DNA of 64,000 bases, from positions 124,001-188,000 of the forward strand of contig JAOVVO010000021.1 in the NCBI GenBank assembly GCA_028564675.1. The letters are read 5' to 3'. Of the stretch, positions 1-13,200 are shown piece by piece (positions within the stretch are counted from its first letter, which is position 1; the number at the start of each line of letters is the position of its first letter). Made by a program: the position numbers and the translations under genes. The notes under the pieces are model-generated. The model made no database searches and was not told where the DNA came from. It worked only from the letters and a program-made list of their open reading frames with translations. The stretch is from Onchocerca lupi. Lineage: Eukaryota > Nematoda > Chromadorea > Rhabditida > Onchocercidae.

Positions 1-1777
1 TATACTGCGAAACTTGGACCAGCTGGCTTTTTTAAGGTGGATCATTCGTTTTTTCTGTTGTATTCTTTTGAGATCGTGATCATTTAGGGATCCACTTTAT
101 TTTTAGGTTTCTAATACATAAGTTTGTAAAGATTGAATAATTCAATATGAGACTGTTTTGCAGGGCTTTATACCGGCATGGGTTCGATTGGCTCCACAAA
201 CTATTCTTACATTCATTTTCTTGGAACAACTTCGTTTGAATTTTGGTTATTTTCGAGATTCCCCAACGAAATAAAGTAATCTAAGATTTAGAAAACAGTT
301 TTCGCAAAATTTGAACCAATCCTGCCACAAAAATCTGAAATTTTGTCGATATTTTTGAAATGAATTGTATGAGAAGAAAAATATGTCTAGGAAAGAATCG
401 CTTTTTCGGATATTTAATTTATTCATGCAGACGTCAGCTCTTAATCGGAACTTGTAAGTATTTGTATTTATGGATTAGTATTTTATTTCATTAGCATCTG
501 GGATATCTTCAGTATCAAAAAGTAATGATAAAGATGTTAAATACAACAGTTTCAATTTTAGGACTTTTCCATTTTTAATCCGTCATGTTTTTTCTGTTTC
601 TTTGTCTAAGTGTCTAAGTATTTGGCCTATGTTAATTGTAATGACTATGTTATTGGTTGTTTGACATCGGTAATTATGTACTGTCTTTCCTATATTTATT
701 GCGCCCCAAATAAAGATTACGAGAACATTTAGTCATCCAGTACAACGGAGTAGAGTAGTTACCTTAAACAGTCCTAAATGATGATAGCAATTATTGCAAT
801 CTACATGAGACAGCATAGCGTAGTTTCCTATTTATCGCCAATAATAAAATTAGTTAGAAGCAAAGGAAATCGTATCCTATAACATGTATGTACAAAAAAA
901 TCGAATAAGACAAAGAGGTAAGAAGAATGGAATAATCCTGTGAATGTTACAAATACATCACAAGAAAGAAAACCCATGGCCTACAAATAAGCAAACTTTG
1001 GGATAGACAAACGTGAGACACATCTTTTCCCGTAAAATAATAAAAATATAATACAAAAGAAAATGAATGAATAATTTGAAAGTCCAGTGGCGACAAACAA
1101 CGATGAGTATTGAAAAATATGAAAAATTCCAGACGTTATGAAAAATTCCAGACGTTATGAAAAATTCCAGACGCTTGTGACGAGTTTCAAAAATCCCACA
1201 AAATCAACCTTTAGCTAAAGGCATAATTTTATCTTCAAACTGTACAAAACTCTATATTTCATTTTTCTATAAAAATAATCATCTAGTAGCAGAGGCATTC
1301 ATGATTATGATTTAACTGTATTTCTTTTTTCGCAACAAACATGGAATTTTACCCAATTAAAATTTTCATTTCACTGCGCGTTTTCTACGTTTGCTGCTCA
1401 ACAATGTCATGTCCCTGAAAACATGGCAAAAGGGCCATAAAAAATTTGAAACAAGAAGAGGCTTGCTTTTGTTCACATGGCAATAAGGATGATAAATATA
1501 TGAAAAAAAGAAAGCAAATTTTGACACGTTTGAAAAATAACAGATCATCTACTCGTCGAACAGAATGCGGTAATACGCTTTTCAGGACAGATCTTAGAAT
1601 TTTCAAAAATATATTCCCATCTAAAAAAATTTTCCATTTTGGTCATGAAAAACTTCTCTTTCTTCTCTCTTTTGAAATGATTTTAAATTCCATGTTTCCC
1701 AAATAGATTCTTGACAATTAAGATAATAACTTTGGTAAGAAAGTTATCAATACAACTATTACAACAATAACGCACCA
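1..1777. other. Non-coding tract downstream of the MTSS1-like gene
   Basis: No convincing exon seen on either strand. The longest open frames (around 1385-1706, both strands) overlap one another, are AT-rich and match no family I know. It probably holds the 3' UTR of the minus-strand MTSS1-like gene near 1778. The only structure I see is a short tandem repeat at 1119-1173. Confidence 0.5.
1119..1173. repeat. 19-bp tandem repeat, about 3 copies
   Basis: The unit atgaaaaattccagacgtt occurs three times head to tail at 1119-1137, 1138-1156 and 1157-1173, with the last copy truncated. The copies are identical over the shared length, so the expansion looks recent. No function is evident. Confidence 0.9.
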
Positions 1778-4700
1778 TTAAACATATCGCATCGAGAATT
1801 GATCACGGCCAAATTCACTAGATGAAGCAATTGATGATGCATAATCAGATGAACCTGTGGTACCGCCAGCGGCTCGTATCTCGGCGACTGATGGAGCTGT
1901 TGGTGTTGCTGCAGTGATTGTCGAATTGCGACGTTCTGGTGGTGGTGGTGGTTTACAGCTACCTAAATTAGGTTTATCTACAATTCTCTAAAACATTAAA
2001 CAGTGATAAAATCGGAAAAAAAATACATATATGGATTTGATTTATTTAAAATAATGAAAATTACCCGAACGAAGGCGAACTGTTTGATGTGTCATAGAAA
2101 CGGACGTTGTGTTACAATAGGAATCAAGCTCCGAGCCAAGCTTGTCGATCTGCTCAATAGTTTCCGCAATCAATGATGCATTTACTTTTGCTTGATCTCT
2201 TGCTGGAAAAGCAAAAAAAAAAAAATACTTCCGATAAGCAATCACGGTATAAGCCACATTTAAACAAAAGAAAAGATGTATAAAGTGATAAGTTTCATTC
2301 ACATTTCCATACATTATGTAAACAATTTGGAAATGGAAATATTTTGGATCCATGATCATAGATATTATGCTTCGCAAAATAGATGTCATCAAAAAAATTT
2401 AAAAAATAATTTAAATAAATTATTGAAATCTACAAAATTAAATAAGTTATTGAAATTGAAATCTATAGAACTGAAACCTATAAAATTAAATAAATTATTG
2501 ACATATGAAATTTATAAAATAATTCGACCGTGGTCAATTTTGCTCTCGCCGCTGCAAGTCATTGATCTTTCTATTCAAAAGCTGAATTTTTCAATCAACA
2601 ATAAATAAAAATTAACCATCATTTTCTGAACAAGAGTCATTATTCACATGACCATTATGAGTTAGAGTAGATGTCCCGTTTGGATGCGCTATTACATCTT
2701 CGCATGCAAAACTCAATGGTCTTCCTGATCGCCTTAACATTGATTCTTTTGATACATCTGCCGATGAAGATGATATCAGAGTTCCTTTATGATGAAAGGG
2801 CTAAAAAGATCATCAATTATTCAAATTCGATTTGTTTATTTTACTGATAAAAATATCAGAAGGATGAGGAGAAAAAATATCAATATAAATTTTTAATATA
2901 ACAAAACAAGGAAGACCATCGAAGAGTAAAAAAAATTGAAGAACAGCGGTTTTTATTTAATTTTATCAAATCACTTTTGATATAACTGACAGCTTCAACA
3001 ATCCTGAAATTAATCATAGATGCTAAATTCTTCAAAAATATTCTGTATATCAGAAAGTAAGAAATCATGTGATAAAAATTTTTTTTATATAACCTTATCA
3101 ATTCCAAAAGATGATGATCCATGGAAATCTGGAATAACGGAAATGGTGGAATTGGAGGAAGAGATAATTCTTTTGGGTAGAGGCGGTTTTTTTAGTGCAA
3201 ATTCTAATGGTTGTAATGGAGATGGAGGCGTGTAAGTTCGAGAATTAAGCAGGGTACGTCGTGGCTGTTCTACTACTGATATCGTATGGGCCCGTATTGA
3301 TGATGATGAATTCACATCGGATGCGAAACCTGAAACTTGAAAGAAGATGCATGGTACGTGCCTCAGAAGGATAATTTATTTTAGATTTATAACAGAGATT
3401 TTGATACATAATTCCTGATATTTTCGAAATATCAAATTGTCAAATTGAGATTTACCTCAAAAATGCATAAATAAATTAAAATGATTTGCGGCAATAACTT
3501 CACAGCCGAATGTATATATATTCGGATCTTTGGGTAAGTCAAAGACTTTAGCACGTTTTGCCTACTGAAATCATAAAATATATATGGCAATTCAAGGAGT
3601 AGCTAAGTCAAACAGATTAATTCGGCAACAAGCATAGTTTAACCTTTTTTCCATTTTAGATCTAAAAAAGCCTTACCAGTCACGGCAGTTGGCCATGTAC
3701 ATGTACTGGGTGTTGGCGATGGTGCTCTGATTGAGATGTCATCACCACTATAAATGCAAAAGGATCGATTGGCATTGTTGGACAAACAACTACGCCACGA
3801 ATTATCTGATCCTTGATGTATGTCATTTAAAATAGTTTCAATGATTGCTGTGGCCTTGCCAGATCGAACTGTGACATTTAAATGATCTGTCACTTGCCGA
3901 AGATGACTGCTTTCGTCTAAAAGACCCAACTGACTGTTCTGAAATACGAAAACAAAACTGATTTTTTTGTGACCTGATAATTTATAATCAATATGATCAA
4001 TAATACCGAATTTCAAGAAATTAACATTACAGAAATCTCAGTAGAAACAAACACTTACAGTTGTTTGAGAGGCACCACTCTTAAATATTCCATCAATACA
4101 AAGAAGTTTCTTCAATGCTTAGAATATATCTTACAATGTACTGACATTTCAAATGAAGTATAATAATTCAAACTATAGCACTGTTAACCAGAAAGAATAC
4201 TAAGAATGATGAAATAATCTTTAGAAAATCGATAGGACATCAATTGACCCCATCTTATTTCAGAACACGAGATAACGAAAAGACTGAATAAAAAATATGA
4301 TTTGATAAGATTGAGAGATGATGAAGTATGTTTTGGTAAAGTACTTACGAGAACAGGAAGCAAAGCTGTGACAAAAAATGACATCTGATTTCGTTGTTCG
4401 GTTAGCAAGGCTTGAGAAATACGACGTTGCTCATTCACGGCACTTAAATCTATGCCACCTTTACGTGAACGAATCTATGACGAAAATAAAATATATATTA
4501 TTTATTTCCAAAAAAGATATACACTTATTACTCATCAAAAAATAGTATCGACCAACTGAAATCATCATTTCTAAGAAAATCAATATTAGAAGATATATCT
4601 CCTAAACTGACTTTATTTTTCAAAGAAGGCAATTCTTATTTTCAAGAAAAAGAACCACAGCATGGCCTAGACATACAGCCTAACAAAAGCTGTCACAGCT

Positions 4701-6441
4701 ATAAAATTTTATCTTCTGAGAACTCTACCAGTCAATCTACTGGCAATATAGTTAATGAGCGTGTTTATAAAAAGTTCCGTTTTTGAGCTTAAAAAAACCC
4801 AGTCTAAATTCCTTTGTCGAGGGTAATTGAAAATACAGCCTCTTAAAAATTGTGAATAAATAAATAGAAGTCGGGTCATTCTTGTTAATCAGCCAGAAAA
4901 ATGCAGATGAATCAATTTTGAAGTGCTTAATTCAAGAATTTCAAGGAGCTGAACTTTGAAATCTGGTATATTTATCTAGTTAAATAAACAGGAATGAACG
5001 GTAATATAAGAAAGGATATCTTGGAATATACGGCAAGATACCTTACAATTCACCTTTCGACAAAATTTGTTAGCATTTCGATCCATTTCCATAGTTCGTT
5101 GTTTCCAATGAGTACCTTTATTCTGCAAGTTCATGGCCAAATCATCAGTTAGCGAATCTACAAAACCACGCAAATGGTTTTCGATGGATCGCTGTCTCAT
5201 GCAAACACGTGTAAGACATGCACCAATATCTCGAGTGGCACCTAAAAACATTTCATTACCTCCTCTGAATTTATCTTTTAATTTACCCAAATCACCAAAA
5301 TTTCATAGGTCATTCAGTGCAGAGAATTTGAAGATGAATTAACTGTTCTGATCAAATGAAAATTTGCGAAAACAAACAGCAAATATATTCAAAAGAAATA
5401 GAATAAAAAGCGAACAAGTAAGATTTATAATGAGACGGAATAAAAGAAAATGGACGACAAAACAAAACAAAAGGACTAGGAAATTTCAGTGGCAATAAGC
5501 AGTGGCTTAGTTGCATATTCAGTAATTACAGTGAACTACAAATCGATTGCACTTGAAGACAATCATTTGCAAAAATAATTTTCGCAGGCGAATTTACAGT
5601 TCAACTTACTTAAAAGAAATTGACTCAGAAAGTAGAATTTTTCATTCTTTGGTGATTTCGAAACATATAAAAATTATTTTTCAAGGTCCTTTTCTTTCGC
5701 GGAGAATTCATTTTCATGACTAAAGCTCCAAAAGTGGCATAAGTACTGTAGAAAAACGGGTTCAGATATGATATCGATTTGAATTACCGAAATCACAGAA
5801 TGAAATGTCAGTACCAATTCATTAACATTTGTAACGATAAAGATAAGATGCAAGCGGAAAGTTGCACTAAAACAGAAACCATTAAAAATACCTTTCAAAT
5901 TATTGGCAACATCACCAACAGTTTGTATAGCATCAATGAAAGCATTCATACAAATCAACGTTGATTTTATTTGTGACGCAAGCTTGAGAGCTTTCTGAGC
6001 GACATTTTCCCACGCGGGGTACGTCAACTATAAAAAAAAAAAAGTCGCCGAGCATAAGAAATTTCTGATCAACGAGTGAATGAAATATCATAGATAACCT
6101 CAGTATCTGGATTTGTATTATAATTGTGGAGCAAAGATTTCATGAGATAGCATTTCAATCTGGGCCATGCATTTTTCCGCTTATAAAATTAGTTAATTTC
6201 CAATCTTTGAGAGCTTATTAAAGAGTTCTCCATTTCTTATCCTGAATACTAATATATACAACGCGTAACTTATTCTCATTCTTCATTTTTAAAAAATAAA
6301 TTTTACACATCTATTTTCATCTCATGAGCATTCGAAATGAAAGACTGTCAGAATACTAAAGAAAATGAAACATACTTTCATGTCATGCACAACACTTTGA
6401 TACGTGGAAACTAATGCATTGAATTCGGCGTCACAATCCAT
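1778..6441 (-). CDS. MTSS1: I-BAR (IMD) domain protein, MTSS1/MIM family
   Basis: Nine exons, minus strand: 6441-6376, 6027-5892, 5241-5054, 4474-4349, 3938-3677, 3329-3094, 2800-2617, 2202-2065, 1977-1778; 511 aa. Phases agree throughout. Exons 1-5 encode the N-terminal I-BAR domain, about residues 1-235. Landmarks match vertebrate MTSS1: YPAWE near residue 25, TRDIGACLTRVCMRQRSIE after the second intron, and a QALLTEQRNQMSFFVTALLPVL stretch closing the helical bundle. The rest is Ser/Thr/Pro-rich with possible SH3 ligands (KKPPLPKR; a PPPPP run in the last exon). I-BAR proteins bind PI(4,5)P2 membranes and actin regulators and produce outward protrusions. Exon 3 could instead end at 5042, adding VNCK. 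Exon 9 starts at 1977; the upstream acceptor at 1987 breaks the frame. A possible leader acceptor lies at 6482. I see no clear C-terminal WH2 motif. The family call is strong; boundaries of exons 3, 7 and 9 are less sure. Confidence 0.9.
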
Positions 6442-9039
6442 CTTGTGGGCTCTTTGGTGCTATTGATCTCAGATTTGCAGTGCTGATAACCCGAAATTAA
6501 AAAAAAAAAAGACAGAGCGGGAAAGTATGAAAGACTGAAAAAGATGATAAGGAACTTTATGAAAGATCGCAGGACATCAATAGCAATTCTGATAATGAAT
6601 TATATAATATATGCATATCTTCTCGTTTCTTTCGAATAGCACCTGGAATGAAAACCAATAATAACCTCGCATTGTTATCATAAATAATTGATTAAACCAA
6701 TTTTAGCGACAGCACGGGAAGAAATATAACGATATGAAAAGCGATAAGCATATATGATATTAAACAAATCACAAAAAAAAAAAAAAAAAAAAATGACATG
6801 AAGTTAAAATAAAATAACGGTTAACAGATAAAGTTGCCCACTCTTCGTATAATAATTCATCGTGATGTGAAATTCTTCTACTTCGTCCTGAAGAATCAGT
6901 ATCCGGCATAATGCAAGCATCTAAACGGAACATTTCTAAGAAATGTAATTTATATTCCTCAAAAAGATAAAGTGGTTCTACTGGGAGACCATCATTAATC
7001 TGCCTTTATCAAGTAATACGATTTAATTCAATTCTTTATTTGCAACAAATCCATTATATATCTTACTAAGTAGTAAATTCAAAGATTATTTTCAAAAATG
7101 ACAAATGTATAACTTCTCGTATTTCTCAATTCATCCAAACTTCAGAACTAGTAAGATATCTAAGGAATTTAGGGCAAATGAAAAATTGAAATATGAAGAA
7201 CAAAAATTCTCTCTCATCGAACAACCTGACACAATTTAATAAAGTTCCTGAAGATAACATAGTTGCACTCGAAAAACCAGAATATTTACCAAGTGACTAG
7301 AAATTGTAACTATTATTGCAAGAAAAATGCAACAAAATTGCATGCCAAGCAAATGCAAAGACAAAGCATAGGGAGAATTTTTTCTGAACGCTGGTAAAAA
7401 AAGAAAGGAAACCGTCGTTTATATACTAATTTTCTTGTTCCTCCCTTTCTTCCACAGACTTTTTTTTTTCAAATTTGATTTATGACACTCTTCTGCAACA
7501 CATATTGACATGAAATGTATTACAATTGAAAAACAATTTTTACTCTGCTACTGACTGAAATTCAGTTTTAAATTGCTATCAAATTTGAATAAAGAAATTG
7601 ACATATAAAAGGAAAAGAGTAAACCAGTTTTATCATAAACTAAATTTTATCAGCAGAGAAATTAAGCGGAATGATTTGACGATTACTGCGGGAATCTTCT
7701 ACCGGCTTGTTGTTGAGTTCATCGTAGAAAATGCAAGCCGAGCTGAAACCAGTTTAATAATTATGATCATTTATGCAATCAACAGCCTTCTAATGATTCA
7801 AGTTATCAGAGTAATAAAGGTGCTAGGCCTTTACTGAAGCAAAATAATCTTCTTGGAAGCCTTAAGCTAGACGAGAAAAAAATAACTCTTTCTAAGAGAA
7901 ATGCAAAGACTATTATCCTTATATAACTCTAAAGGATATTACACAAAAATCCTTGAAATGAAAGAATAGAAAAGGCACACCACAACAATTTTATTGTCTC
8001 AAAACAAGAAAAGAACTGATAGTCAATCAATTTTATGGACTGTGGTAGAATATTTCATAAAGTCATTGTGGGGAATAATATGCAAACCCTTCAGAAAGCT
8101 TCAGAAAGCAAACCTCCGTAAATAACATAAATAGGCAAAACCCTCTCAAGAAAACCCAAACTACCGGTCTTCTCCATCTGTAGTGCACCAAGCATATTTT
8201 ATATCGATATATATAAATTTCAGTGAATATGTTCGCGTAATAAAATAAGGTCTATACAATTATCTAATTTGAGAAATCTCGGGATAATATCTCGGAATAA
8301 TGGATACAATGAATCATTTGCAAAAATTACGCAAAAACAATGTGGTTATTCGTTTATGTGGCATAATGATTTCTATTATAGCTATGTGACCAGAAAAATA
8401 ACCGAGAAAAATTCTTCAATTAAAAATACTTTAACTTAACTTTTCACATTCAAATGACCCCAGTTGGGATCCATCACGACAAGTTCGTGACTGTAATAAT
8501 GTATCTATAAATATGCAAGTGCCAAAAGTATGCAAAATGCATTACAGTTAATAATTTCTAAAAATGCCAAATGAAATCTTTTTTTTACAAATTATAAACA
8601 ATTCATTAAGAAATTGTTTAAAAAAGTAGCACTCAGTTGGTAGCTTCAAAAAATAGCGAAAAAGGAAAATCTACTATTGCTGTTCTAGCATATTGCTAGG
8701 ACATAACGATGAAAAGATAAGTTAAGCAATATGTATGTGCTGACGTTTCTAAAGTTCAGAATTTATGGCTGCGATTAAATTTGATTAAGGATTTTGCTGA
8801 AAAGTGCAAAAGAAATAGGAAAGACGAGCAGCAATTTGATGGAATAACTGATAAGACGTATTGGTGGAAACATTTCTACCTAAAATATGAAGTCATAGGT
8901 CAACCTGAGATAGTCAGGTCAAGTTTGAAATCAATCTTGAGTTTCTACCGCCAAGTATCCTTTTCTGGGATTGCCGTTGAAGGAAACACATGATCTGCGA
9001 AGGATTTAACAGTGAACTGATAGATCTCACATTTCAGAA

Positions 9040-9530
9040 ATGATTGGAATTGATAGGAGACGAGGAGGGGTAGGGGAGAGGGGGAGGGTGATGTGTGCCG
9101 CCAAGCAAGCAGTCATAACAAGAGGACAGAATTCGGGGAGAGCACGCACTTGCAGACAGAGCAAGCCAAGCAGAACGATTGCTCCTGCAGGCAGGCCTGC
9201 TAACCCCTCGTGCACGCCGTGATACCCGCGGTGCACGGTGCATGCCAGCCTGCAAGCACTCGCTCTGTGCGCACACACACACTCATATCTATTCATCGTT
9301 AAGGGAGCTTAAAGGAATATTGAATAGTTTGCAGAGGCGCTTCATCCTGCAGGAAATGCGCATATAATGAGGAAGGCAATATCCTCTGCCCTCCTTTTAC
9401 CCTTGCTTGTCAAAATTTCACTCCGATCGATGGTGACATTCCCAGTGAACTGCATGAATATGTCGTTACCTCTTGATCTGGTTGGATTCGATCCGATCCA
9501 ATCCGATTCGATCCGACCGGTACAGTAATA
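9040..9530. promoter_or_regulatory. GC-rich island, candidate promoter or non-coding first exon
   Basis: This is the most GC-rich stretch of the window: gaggaggggtaggggagagg near 9060, a GCAGGCAGGCCTGC palindrome near 9187, a CG-rich segment at 9200-9260, and repeated gattcgatccgatcc words at 9485-9520. It lies about 2.6 kb upstream of the MTSS1-like start on the minus strand and 6 kb upstream of the CFAP97-like gene. Open frames here on both strands (up to 89 codons) are low in complexity and overlap, so I read them as by-products of base composition. A promoter role is inferred from composition and position only. Confidence 0.35.
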
Positions 9531-9839
9531 AGTGCCGTCTCTTACTCTGACCATTTATTGAATCGACTCATTCTTTCGATCACTTCTTTGCATCACTAAT
9601 TAGTTTTGAAGATCTCTTTTCGTGGAATGTCTTATTTTCAACGATTTTAATTTTAATTGAACTTATTTAACGGGATATCATACTAGGAACTTACGTACGT
9701 AATCCTACGTAATCATCGATCGCACCGCTCCATAATCTGATAATGATCATCAAAGAAGTTAATGATAGTGATCTTGCTCATGTAATATGTAATTAAATGA
9801 AATAACAATAGAGATCAAAATAACATCTCTTCTTCATAT

Positions 9840-10260
9840 CTTCATCAAAACAATTCATGATCTTCATGTCTACAATTCGAATTGTTTACAACTCGAATTG
9901 TCTACAATTCGAATTGTTTACAACTCGAATTGTTTATAACTTGAACACATTTTTCTGTTATTTAGACATAGCAATGTTTACATGTCATCATATCAGCTGT
10001 TGTTTCCATCTCCCGTTACCTCAGTAACGATTTCATTTTCAATTCTTCAAAATTCATGCAATACTTTCTTCATAGCTTCAAAACAATTCCATCATCTTCA
10101 TGTCTGTTATTCGAATTGTTTACAATTTGAACGCATTGTTCTGGTTCTTTACATATCATCATATCAGCTGTTGTCTTTGTCTTTCGAATCAACGATTTCA
10201 TTTTTGAATCTTTGAATTGATTTTGCAAGATTCATGCTATACTTTCTGCAAAGTTTCCTT
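9840..10260. repeat. Diverged tandem duplication of about 220 bp
   Basis: The order of words tcaaaacaattc / atcttcatgtct / attcgaattgttta / catatcagctgttgt / aacgatttcatttt / attcatgc-atactttct occurs first at about 9845-10075 and again at about 10075-10260. Small insertions distinguish the copies, including the 16-bp array in the first. No coding potential is visible. Confidence 0.7.
9871..9944. repeat. 16-bp palindromic tandem array
   Basis: Alternating units tacaattcgaattgtt and tacaactcgaattgtc repeat about 4.6 times. The core CAATTCGAATTG is a perfect 12-bp palindrome. A single related copy, attcgaattgtttacaattt, recurs near 10112, inside the larger duplicated segment. Confidence 0.85.
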
Positions 10261-13200
10261 TTCAGTCGCAAAAATGTTCTAATCAAGCAGTTGGTAGGTG
10301 GTGATAACAGTGATAGAGGTTTTTGATCAAGTTGGGATATAATCAAAGTGATAGAAAAAGCACTGCTTGTTTACAATGATTAGTTAAAGTTAGGAAATTT
10401 TATCGGTTTGAAAAATAGACTGAATATGTGTTATGATCTGGTTTTAAGAGCGAAGTACAGAAAAGGATTCAGCAAATCTTTTCTAGTATTGTTTCATTTT
10501 GAAGTTGTCTCTGAAGTTTGAATAATTGTTTACGAATCTGATCAATTTGCATCATAATTATCACCTAATAATCTGATTATAACTGCAAATATCAATGATA
10601 TTGTAGTGCAAGTATCAAAGACATCAGGACTATATTACATATTATACTGGCTTGACCTGAATTTTTCACTCTTTTGAAGTTCACAACATATTAATTTAAC
10701 ACCTTAATTCTTATAAATGAACCGATGTCCAGTGTACGTGTACTGCGTTTGCTTTGATGATTTGCCATGTTCCATCTATCTGAATGATAAAGCATTGAAA
10801 CACTAAGAGCTGAGGAATAATCAGTACGGGAGATTTTAATATATCAGTTTCCATCTAAATTTCTTTGATAACTACTGTTATTGCATAATATTTACAACTT
10901 ATCGGATCGAGCCTTGTAATTTTGTTGTAACTAGTGCTCAAGTCCTTATTCACAATTTAGAAATGAGCAAGATGATCGCCATTTGCCTCAATTTACTACG
11001 ATAATTGCCATTGCTATCACTATCTCATTATCATAATCATCAATAATCACTTCATTATTACTATTCGTTTCACTACTACTCGCCACAACATTATCCTGGG
11101 TGATAGGAGAAAGAGAGTTGAAGGGAGCGAAAGTTTCAAAGAGATATTATTGATTTTTAAACATTATATATACAAAGTGTTGTAAGTAAGATTTGAAGAA
11201 AAGGGATCTAAAATTTCTTTGAAAAGTCTGAAAGGAAACGAAGTGAAGGTATAATTGCATTTCACTGTCAATCAATCAGTGATAGTTGGGAGTTGAAAGG
11301 AGTGAAACGAAGATGAAGATGGCACCAACGGGACGATTAGTCGATGAAGGAAGAAGAACTTTACATCTGCCATTTATAGAATACTTTGCAACTTCCAATT
11401 TTTATCTCGTAATTGTGTGTGTCGAATCTCGAAGGAAAATGGAAATTGGCATTAAAAGATGATTGCGAATTTATTATGCAAATTACTTATATTCTAAATT
11501 TCCAATTTGAAATAACTATCTCTAATATTTTACAAGAAGTTTAAGAAAGAATGCATGATGAAGCACAAAATGGATATGGAAAACAGATGTATGAATTTAA
11601 AGAGTAGAATTGCGAACAATTCGAATCAAGAATATTTGAATTTGAAATATTTTCCTTATTTCTCCAACCGTTCTTGTCGATGCTTCATTTGTTGTTTAAA
11701 TTGACGAAATCTCATTTTCTTTTATAAAGCGAAATAATTATTCAATAAGAATTTGCACATGAGCATGAAAGCTATGAAGCATGCATGCATGCAGCACTGA
11801 ATGTCTGAATATAGCTTCCGATGGCTTAAAAGCCCACACACATTCTTGCAAAAAAGCCTAAACTTACGTAAAATGCTGAATTAAATCTTGTTTTGAAGAA
11901 TTTCGTATACCTCGAAAATAGCCAAGGTTTCTCTTCTTTCTTGTTTAATCATACTTAATTTATCTACTCCGATCTTCCAGCTTGAAGTGTCAGTTCTAGT
12001 TTGTTTTCGTCATTCTGCAAAAATCTACATCTTTCGAAATTTTCGGAATTGATGTTAAAGTTTCTTGACATTGGAAATTTAAAAAGCTGATTTCTTGACG
12101 CATTTTCGAATTCATTGCATAAGACAAATACCATAAGTTGTGAGAATGATATCATTGTGTGGTCTGCTTTTTTGGAAATAAGACGATAATTCTTCTAGTT
12201 CATTTATGACTGGATTAGCATTAATTAAAGAAGTGATGTTTGATGGACTGCTCCACAGAATACTTAACATGCAACTCTTGGCCTTGTTAGCATGAATGGA
12301 TGTTGAATTGTAGAGAGAAATGAAGGAAAAATTATGAAGGGTTTATTGAGTGTCTCTTGACAATTTTCTAACTAAAACATTTTCAGCAAGAGCAGAGATG
12401 AAGTTTGAACCGTATCATCCAGTTGAGTACATCTGAAAACTGAGATTTATGCGTTATATGAAAACTAATTAAGGGACGAGAATAATTATCTACACGAAAG
12501 TTGGAAGATTTTTAAATTTAGTAGAAAATTAGGAGCTTTTCGTGGGTTGAATAGCTATCACTTAGAATTGCACAAGTACTACTTCAAGGACATAATCGGT
12601 GAATTATGCAGTCATAATGGGAAGATGGTAGAAGATAAAAGAATGGAATAGTGAACGAAGGACACATTTAATGACAAATTTTAATTAATTATCGTCTTTT
12701 GAAAAGTGACAATGTTTTAATTAATTATCGTTTTTTGGAAATTGTCTGAATTTTCTTACGAATAATTTAAAATGTTGACTTTCCAAACTGTACGGGAAAC
12801 TGCTAAACTGTGCTAAATTTATGAGGAAGAAACACGGATAAAACAACGATTTGAATGTCAAATTTAGCATAAGGAGAAAAGCTGAACTGATAACATTTAT
12901 CTTTGACTTTGACAAAGTTTAAAAGGCATACATTTCCATACAATAGCATGCTAATTTCCATGAAAAGGAAGTTTTCAACGAACATACATTTCTTCCAATT
13001 ATGTCGTATTCATGAAAATTGCGCTTGTAGAAAAAAGCAATTGATAAAAAAACTACAACTTATCCGAACGAAAGAAGTTTCAACGAAAAATATCATATTA
13101 GAAAAACAACTTCTCTATATTTTTATCACATCTTATATGGTATTTTATCATATCTAATTTCACATTAAATATAAACAATTTCTTCAAACTTTATTAAATT

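Noticed and set aside
168..205. tRNA-like T-loop word (gggttcgattggctcc)
   Set aside because: No acceptor stem, anticodon arm or D-loop could be folded around it.
2276..2608. Plus-strand frame opposite the MTSS1-like exons, with LNKLLKSTKLNKLLK repeats
   Set aside because: It lies in an intron on the opposite strand and reflects a short AT-rich internal repeat (aaattaaataaattattgaa).
9027..9367. Overlapping open frames up to 89 codons on both strands in the GC-rich island
   Set aside because: GC-rich DNA has few stop codons; the frames overlap and show no family similarity or periodic codon bias.
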